11,517 nucleotides of DNA from Chrysochromulina parva (Eukaryota > Haptophyta > Prymnesiales > Chrysochromulinaceae): contig PJAB01001912.1 in NCBI GenBank assembly GCA_002887195.1, forward strand, positions 1 through 11,517. The letters run 5' to 3'. Positions 1 through 4,987 of the stretch are shown here, in pieces. Within the stretch, counting starts at the first letter, position 1. Each line of letters starts with the position of its first letter. A model generated the notes under the pieces. It worked only from the letters and a program-made list of their open reading frames with translations. It did not search any database and was not told where the DNA came from. The position numbers and the translations under genes are program-made.

Positions 1-160
1 TCATCAGAGGTCATCAGAGGTCATCAGAGGTCATCAGAGGTCATCAGAGGTCATCAGAGGTCATCAGAGGTCATCAGAGGTCATCAGAGGTCATCAGAGG
101 TCATCAGAGGTCATCAGAGGCCATCAGAAGCCATCAGAGGCCATCTGAGGTCATCAGGAA
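1..160 (-). repeat. 10-bp minisatellite, at least 12 perfect units, inside an intron
   Basis: Twelve exact head-to-tail copies of TCATCAGAGG fill positions 1-120. Four diverged units follow: CCATCAGAAG, CCATCAGAGG, CCATCTGAGG and TCATCAGGAA. The array starts at base 1, so it is cut by the window edge and its true length is unknown. The only neighbouring gene is on the minus strand; in its sense direction the unit reads CCTCTGATGA. The units nearest the splice donor are the degenerate ones and the distal ones are perfect, the usual pattern of an array homogenised in its interior. The same 10-mer occurs in the CPSF2 intron at 5878-6023. Confidence 0.95.
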
Positions 161-164
161 GAGT

Positions 165-203
165 CCAGACAAGGTGGCACAGCGCTGCCCAGACAAGGTG
201 GCA
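165..203 (-). repeat. 15-bp direct repeat, two copies
   Basis: CCAGACAAGGTGGCA occurs exactly at 165-179 and again at 189-203, a 24-bp period. It lies between the splice donor at 217 and the 10-bp minisatellite, so the whole visible part of this intron is built from short tandem duplications. Confidence 0.9.
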
Positions 204-217
204 TAGTGATGGCTCAC

Positions 218-1848
218 TTCCAGTGCGAGCGGCAGCGGTCGAAGGGGTGGCGTACGAACGTGATCAGCTGGGGCGTCGCGCCCCGCGCTCCATCGGGCGC
301 CGTCTTGGGCGCCAGCTGAGAGTAGACGACCCCAAGCTCCGGCTCCTCCACAGAGACGAAGGTGCATCGCGGCGCAGGCTCCGTCCACCACTTGCCTAAT
401 TTGGCAACCTTGTCCTTCAGGGAGACGCCCTCGATCTGCGTGTGGTCGACCTTGACGAGACGGCCACCCGGCACGTCCAGCGCGCAGTCAACGACCCCCT
501 CGAGCCCCGCCACGTACGAGAGGAAGGTGGTCCCGCTCGCCTTGTGAACGTGGCTGTGGAAGAGTTTCCCACTGAGGCTGATGGGTTCCAGTCGACGTTC
601 CAAGACTGATCCCTGATCGAGCACCGTCGGCGGAGCGGGCGCCGTGTGCGCTAACGAGTCCTCGAGCGTCTCGAGCGCGGGACGGCGAAGCGTCTGCAGT
701 ACCATCTGGGCAGCGTACGCGTGGGCAGCGTCGTCCGGATAATAGGGGTCCACCACCCTGCCGCACACCACGCCGCACAACTTGCCCGAGCGGATTCCGT
801 CGGTTCGCGCCTCGGGCGACGAGCACAACTTGGTGCCTTTCGCCGGGCAGCTCGAGCACTGGTCGATGGGGATCGGCGGCGATGGCGAGATGTGGCCATA
901 GCTCGCATCGACCACCTCAGCCCCGATGGTGCGTGCCATTTGTGACAGTGCGTGATCGCCTCCCCGCCCTTTGCCATACCCTTCGTATCCGCCGGCGCCG
1001 GTCCCGCCACTCGCCGCACTCCGATCGAGAAAGTACTGTGGGAACTGCCAGATCTTTTGGCAGCCGGCGATCGGGCACGCCGAGAACCAGATGAGTACGA
1101 TACGCGGCGGGGCGCGGCCGGCCGCGGCGCTCGATGCGCGGATCAGACGCGCGAGCTCCGCGTAATCTCGTTCGGCCGTTGCGAGCGACTCGCGGCGCAG
1201 CCGGTTGGCGTGGCGCCACGACTGGCCGCCCTCGTTCCACATCTTGAGCACTTTGTCGTACGCGTGCAGCTGCTCCGCGCCGAAGTTGTGACTGCTGAAA
1301 CTGCCAGACTCGGAATTGGGTGACGAGCGGCCCGCCATCACGCAAATGAGCACAGCGCGCGCGTGGGCAAAGAGGTCTTCCGTGGCCCGCCAGTTGGCCG
1401 GGTCGGTGTAGATGTGCGGGCCTGCTGCACCCTTGCCGAGGTTGACCACGGGCATGCCGCCCTCAGCCTGCTCGAGCAGCGAAGCAAAGCTCGTGCGTGC
1501 TATGACGCCAAAGGCCTGAGCGGCGCCGAGCACCACGTCGAAGCGCCCCTTTTCCAGAGGTACGAGCCCAGGACCCTCGCGAGGCAACAGGAGCGTCGAG
1601 TGCGGCGACCGAATGTGCAGCTTGCAAACGCGCCGCGGCACAAAGCAGCGATCTGCGTGGTAAAGGTTCATGGTGCGCCCAAAGACCGTGCGATTGTTGC
1701 GCGCCTGCCGCTCGAGACGTGCCTCCCAGTTGTTCATCATCACAAAGGAGGGCGAGTCCGGCGCTGTCGAGCACTGCGCAAAGCGGCCAATCGCCCAGTC
1801 ATTCCACGCCGGCGTGGCTGAGGCGAGCACTGTGGAGAGTACTAACAT
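218..1848 (-). CDS. DUF6473-sulfotransferase fusion protein, 5' exon, partial
   Basis: A 543-residue exon starts at the ATG at 1848. Residues 1-11 (MLVLSTVLASA) form a short hydrophobic leader that suggests entry into the secretory pathway. Residues about 100-390 resemble DUF6473, a mainly bacterial SGNH-like family: VVLGAAQAFG at 105-114, VVNLGKGAAGP at 134-144, and a late DPYYPDDAAHA at 367-377. A second domain begins near 427. HKASGTTF (435-442) matches the 5'-phosphosulfate-binding loop of PAPS-dependent sulfotransferases, and FVRHPFDRCRSHW (531-543) matches the 3'-phosphate-binding motif, with R533 and S541 as the expected ligands. The exon stops there at a GT donor, so the rest of the domain is missing from the window. 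I infer a Golgi carbohydrate sulfotransferase; the substrate and the role of DUF6473 are unknown. The gene lies downstream of a glycosyltransferase on the same strand, but each appears to have its own promoter. Confidence 0.8.
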
Positions 1849-2224
1849 CGTGCCCCGCGCTGACCTTTTTCACACGTCGAGTCAACAGAACTTTTCGCAA
1901 TATTCACAGGGGTCCTTTCCCCCCTTTATTGAGGACGAATTTGATCTTCCCAATTTCGGAAAAGCTTTTCCTTATCAACTCTATACATAACTCATGCCCT
2001 CATGCTTGTGAGACCGCGCCGCGCGCGCGAACCGGAACGTAACGTTACAAGGAAAACCCCTAACTGGCGTGCGTGTGTGCCGCTCATGCGCATGCGAGTA
2101 CGGTATGTGTAGCCTACGAGAGTGTCGTGGCGTGTGTGTTTGAGATGCAGAGCCTGTACACGTAAGGGCGTCGCCCTCTTAGTCGCCCACGGGGCGCCAT
2201 CAGCACGGATTGTATAGAAGTCCT
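1849..2224 (-). promoter_or_regulatory. Intergenic region: 3' flank of glycosyltransferase and promoter of sulfotransferase gene
   Basis: These 376 bp hold no supported gene. The part near 1849-1990 is much richer in A+T than its surroundings, as expected of a promoter for the minus-strand gene starting at 1848. It contains a perfect 14-bp palindrome at 1958-1971 and, in the minus-strand sense, a TATA-like TATGTATAGA near 1978-1988. Two further short perfect symmetries are GTAACGTTAC at 2039-2048 and a small GC hairpin around 2165-2177. A GT-rich stretch fills 2070-2150. No canonical AATAAA is visible downstream of the glycosyltransferase stop. Confidence 0.5.
1958..1971. repeat. 14-bp perfect palindrome in promoter region
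   Basis: GGAAAAGCTTTTCC is identical to its reverse complement. It lies about 110 bp upstream of the sulfotransferase ATG, in A+T-rich DNA. It could be a dimeric transcription-factor site, but no known factor is assigned. Confidence 0.85.
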
Positions 2225-3718
2225 TCACGTCGTCTGCACGATTTCATATGTGACTTGCGGAGCGCCGCGGGCGAGCGCCGCTGACCCAAAAGCTGACTCA
2301 AAGGCAGCAGCGGCGAGCGGGAGCGTGAGACGGCGCTGGCACGGCTTGCACGCTGGCTGCGCCCCGCGCGTCGAACCCTTTGGGCAGTCCGGTGGGGCCG
2401 CCGCGTATGCAATCGGGTGCCAGAATAGGTTCGCCATGGCGGCCGGGAAGGCGCCCGTCCTATTATAGTCGCGTGCCACCTTGTGGTTCAGCACGAAATC
2501 GTCCTCGCGGTTCATCTGGTCGCATCTCTTGAGGATCTTTGGTGCCGACGCATTCATTGGGGCATACGAAATCGGCGCGCACAGTTTCGTACATGTCGGG
2601 TAGCCGGCGGCGGCCATGGGGTCGAAGCCGTCGGCACAATTCTTGTCGGTCGCATCGAGGAACCAGAGGCCGTCGCGCATCATGCGCGAGCGCTTCTGCT
2701 GCTTGACCCAATTCACGTGGACCAGGTAGCTCGTGCGCTTGTCGACCTCCATCGGGTACGACCACCACATCTTACCGTTCGGAAACTCTCGCTCGGCAAA
2801 GCGCGCGAAGTATAAGGAGCGGTTCGGCAGCCTCCTGATGCGATTGACAGCGCCGTTGAGGGCGTGCTGTTCCTCAAAGCTGGGGGAGTTGATCATCATC
2901 TGCAGGTGCTGCAACCAGTCGTCAAAGAAGGCGAGCGTGTTGGCCGTCGGACGCGCGAAGTAGAAGCCGCCGTTCAAGCCGTACGCCTGCTCCGACTGGA
3001 AGGCCATGTCCACCATAGCGCCGCTCCGAAACTTGACGTCGGACTTGACTTTCGGCCGAGAGGAGAGCCGTCGGCCCAGGACCATATTAGGCAGGTGGTC
3101 ATCGGCTGCTAGCGTGCGCCGCAATGCCTCCGCCGACTCGTTTGCGAGCAGAATCGGCGCCTTGCCTCCTTGATTCACGACGATGCCGTTCCGGATGATG
3201 GGCAGCGGATCGCGCAGCCACACAATGTCCAGGTCGCACTGCACGACGGTGTAACCCTCGCGAAGCAAGAACTGGACCCAGAGCGGACGCTGCATCACCA
3301 TCCGATTGAATGCGACGCTGCGGTACGTGGCAACGCCCGTCTGTGAGGTCACGCCGCCGCCCTCGCCATACGGGAAGACGCACTCCGACTGCTCGCCGCG
3401 CCCAGGAGATCCCATTAGCGCGGGGCACGTGCGGTTATCCATGCCGATGACAATCCAGTTGTTGACGCTCAGGCGGCGCATCGAGCAGATCAGGTTGCGC
3501 AAGAAGGACATGAAGCCGCTGTTGGAGAAGAGAGGGATGATGATGCCTCGGCCATGCCCAGCGCGCTCGCGCGCGGCATTACCGACGAGTTGCTTTGCTT
3601 GTGCGTCAAGCTCAACGAAGCCCAGGCCCTTATCTGCGTCCGCCTCTCCCGCGCGGCCGCTTGCCTGGAAGGCCAGCGCGGCGATTAGAGGCAGCGTCGG
3701 ACTGCCGCCGCCGCGCAT
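2225..3718 (-). CDS. GT77-like nucleotide-diphospho-sugar glycosyltransferase (PF03407-type)
   Basis: Predicted secretory-pathway glycosyltransferase of the nucleotide-diphospho-sugar transferase group that includes plant arabinosyl- and xylosyltransferases. I chose the ATG at 3718 (497 residues) because MRGGGSPTLPLIAALAFQA starts there and reads as a signal peptide or anchor. An in-frame ATG at 3913 would add 65 Arg/Gly-rich residues that look like translated 5' UTR. Numbered from 3718, the DxD nucleotide-sugar/metal motif is in CDLDIVWLRDP (about 161-171). The family block NGGFYFARPT follows near 249-258, then EEQHALN near 282-288 and VHVNWVKQQK near 334-343. The order and spacing match the family. 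The C-terminus has several Cys pairs, consistent with a lumenal, disulfide-bonded domain. Donor sugar and acceptor cannot be read from sequence; cell-wall, scale or glycoprotein glycans are plausible targets. Confidence 0.85.
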   Translation of the reverse strand: MRGGGSPTLPLIAALAFQASGRAGEADADKGLGFVELDAQAKQLVGNAARERAGHGRGIIIPLFSNSGFMSFLRNLICSMRRLSVNNWIVIGMDNRTCPALMGSPGRGEQSECVFPYGEGGGVTSQTGVATYRSVAFNRMVMQRPLWVQFLLREGYTVVQCDLDIVWLRDPLPIIRNGIVVNQGGKAPILLANESAEALRRTLAADDHLPNMVLGRRLSSRPKVKSDVKFRSGAMVDMAFQSEQAYGLNGGFYFARPTANTLAFFDDWLQHLQMMINSPSFEEQHALNGAVNRIRRLPNRSLYFARFAEREFPNGKMWWSYPMEVDKRTSYLVHVNWVKQQKRSRMMRDGLWFLDATDKNCADGFDPMAAAGYPTCTKLCAPISYAPMNASAPKILKRCDQMNREDDFVLNHKVARDYNRTGAFPAAMANLFWHPIAYAAAPPDCPKGSTRGAQPACKPCQRRLTLPLAAAAFESAFGSAALARGAPQVTYEIVQTT

Positions 3719-3985
3719 GCTTCCGCTCTCAGAGTACCCTAATCCAGACCCACAGGTCCCGGACAGGCGGGCGGGAGGGAGGAGCCGCGGTCGCCGCGCG
3801 GGCGCCTCTAGAAAGGGTGCTCGTTTTTGTTCAGAGCGCAAAGCCGCGTGAAAGCCCCCTCTCCAGTCACCGCCATCGTACCGTGTAAACCCGCCGTTAA
3901 GAGCTATGTTCACACTGTCCTTTCACAACGGGTTTCTTAGGAAAAAGGGCAGGCCGCGCTTTCACCGAACGCCTCGCCGCCGACG
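3719..3985. promoter_or_regulatory. Divergent promoter between glycosyltransferase and MOZART2 genes
   Basis: The glycosyltransferase (minus) and MOZART2 (plus) are transcribed away from each other across this 267-bp gap, or only 72 bp if the upstream ATG at 3913 is used. No clear TATA box or repeated operator is visible. A more A+T-rich stretch around 3900-3950 is the likeliest core. Assignment rests on gene orientation alone. Confidence 0.4.
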
Positions 3986-4189
3986 ATGGAGGGCGGCGGC
4001 AGCGTTGAAGCCGAAGCGCAGCTGTACGAGCTGGCGCGTACGGCCGGCCTCGAAATTTCGCCGGACATGTTCGCCGTCGTCCTCGATTTGCTGCGCCTCG
4101 ACGTCTTGCCGCAGGGCATCATTGCGCTCCTTCGTGCGCTGAAAGATTTACGTTTGCGTGCACCGGTGGCGGTAGCTGAGGTGAGGTGA
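3986..4189 (+). CDS. MZT2: MOZART2-like mitotic-spindle organizing protein, minimal form
   Basis: A 67-residue protein that is almost entirely the MOZART2 core. Residues 13-54 (LYELARTAGLEISPDMF, then VVLDLLRLDVLP and ALLRALKDL) align without gaps to the family pattern LYELA..AG..I.PD.F...LDLL.L.V.P......L. MOZART2 is a small subunit of the gamma-tubulin ring complex, where such proteins pack against the N-terminal regions of gamma-tubulin complex proteins and help nucleate microtubules. Animal MZT2 proteins are more than twice as long, with a disordered tail; this one stops about 13 residues after the last helix. The ATG sits in the context CGACGATGG. A GTGAGGTGAG string overlaps the stop and could serve as a donor, but no following exon is evident before the convergent ADAT2 gene. 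Confidence 0.8.
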   Translation: MEGGGSVEAEAQLYELARTAGLEISPDMFAVVLDLLRLDVLPQGIIALLRALKDLRLRAPVAVAEVR

Positions 4190-4198
4190 GATTCAGTG

Positions 4199-4204
4199 AA
4201 TAAA
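4199..4204 (+). terminator. Candidate polyadenylation signal AATAAA after MOZART2
   Basis: AATAAA begins 10 bases after the MOZART2 stop and runs into an A-rich stretch. The convergent ADAT2 stop is at 4229, so a transcript cleaved the usual 10-30 bases later would overlap the ADAT2 3' end. The signal is canonical in many eukaryotes, but its use in this lineage is not established from this window. Confidence 0.45.
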
Positions 4205-4228
4205 AAAAACTATACACGTAAGCACAGC

Positions 4229-4825
4229 TCAGGATGGCCGTTTCTGGGCTCCCATGGCGACCAGCTCCTCGCCCAACTCGATCTGCTTCCTAGTGCGCTT
4301 TTGTGGGTTTGGCGCTCCCTGGTTTTCGTGAGCGTAGAAGCGCCTAAGGAGCGCAACGGCCTCCTGCTCGCGCACGCCGCCATGCGTTGGTAGTTCCCTC
4401 AGGCCCGGGATCGCGTCGGCATGAATATTGACGACCGTTCCGCAACCGCCAAACTTGTCATTGCGTGCACCGAATACGACTCGGCGCACTCCGAGCTGCC
4501 GCAGCGCACTCGCGCACATGACGCACGGCTCGATGGTGACGTAGAGCGTGCATTCGGCCACCTCAGCTGCCGTCCCGCCCGCTAGCAATATCCGGTCCAA
4601 GGCGACGAGCTCTGCGTGCCGAGTGCCATTGCACGAGGCCACGGTGTCGTTGTGCCCGGAGCCGAGCACGCCGCGCTGCGGATGCCAGTACGCGCAGCCG
4701 ACCGGTACCTCGCCACATGCGAGCGCCGCCTCCGCCTCGCGTAGGGCGTGGCTCATGAGCTCGCTGTGGTCGTCTTCGACGCTATGAGCGCTCGTGTTCG
4801 GCATGTTGGTTATCGGCATGCGCAC
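4229..4825 (-). CDS. ADAT2: ADAT2/TAD2, catalytic subunit of tRNA adenosine-34 deaminase
   Basis: A 198-residue cytidine-deaminase-fold protein, close to the usual ADAT2 length. The zinc site is complete: NGTRHAE (66-72) supplies H70 and the proton-shuttling E72, and EPCVMC (99-104) supplies C101 and C104. GARNDKFGGCGTVVNIH (119-135) and RFYAHENQGAPNPQKR, followed by a basic tail, are typical of eukaryotic ADAT2 rather than bacterial TadA or guanine deaminase. With ADAT3, which is not in this window, it forms inosine at the tRNA wobble position, an essential step for decoding C-ending codons. Met1, Met3 and Met8 are all possible starts; conservation begins near residue 20, so none is excluded. 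It is convergent with MOZART2 (39 bp) and divergent from CPSF2 (162 bp). Confidence 0.93.
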   Translation of the reverse strand: MRMPITNMPNTSAHSVEDDHSELMSHALREAEAALACGEVPVGCAYWHPQRGVLGSGHNDTVASCNGTRHAELVALDRILLAGGTAAEVAECTLYVTIEPCVMCASALRQLGVRRVVFGARNDKFGGCGTVVNIHADAIPGLRELPTHGGVREQEAVALLRRFYAHENQGAPNPQKRTRKQIELGEELVAMGAQKRPS

Positions 4826-4987
4826 TGGGCTCTGGACCGTGATGTGAACACAGAGTGAAATCGTGATGATGAGGTCCTGGAGAATTCGTAAAGGACACTG
4901 TGTTGGCAGGGGAGGATCTGTACCTTACTCGCCGCATCACCCTCGAGGTGTGGCGCTAACAATACCCGCGTACAGCGAGCGCGCAAC
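4826..4987. promoter_or_regulatory. Divergent promoter between ADAT2 and CPSF2
   Basis: A 162-bp gap separates the two outward-facing starts, so both promoters and 5' UTRs must fit here or inside the genes. No TATA box is evident. The pairing of two RNA-processing genes on a shared promoter is suggestive of coordinated housekeeping expression, but this is inference from orientation. Confidence 0.4.

Larger units (their letters stand above)
1..217 (-). other. Partial intron (5' part) of the sulfotransferase fusion gene
   Basis: The sulfotransferase reading frame meets a stop right after the 3'-phosphate-binding motif, in the middle of the domain. At that exact point the minus strand reads TGGAA/GTGAGC, a good GT donor starting at 217. 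I infer that an intron starts here and the protein continues in an exon beyond base 1. The visible intron holds two copies of a 15-bp word (165-179 and 189-203) and then the 10-bp minisatellite. If this is not an intron, the gene is a truncated sulfotransferase ending at the TGA at 214-216. Confidence 0.7.

Noticed and set aside
1..120. Box C/D snoRNA signals (TGATGA and CTGA both occur in each sense unit)
   Set aside because: The motifs recur every 10 bases with no room for guide sequence, and CTGATGA lacks the purine usual at the first box C position.
1..160. CRISPR-like direct repeats
   Set aside because: Units are 10 bp and abut without spacers, and the context is a eukaryotic intron. 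It is a minisatellite.
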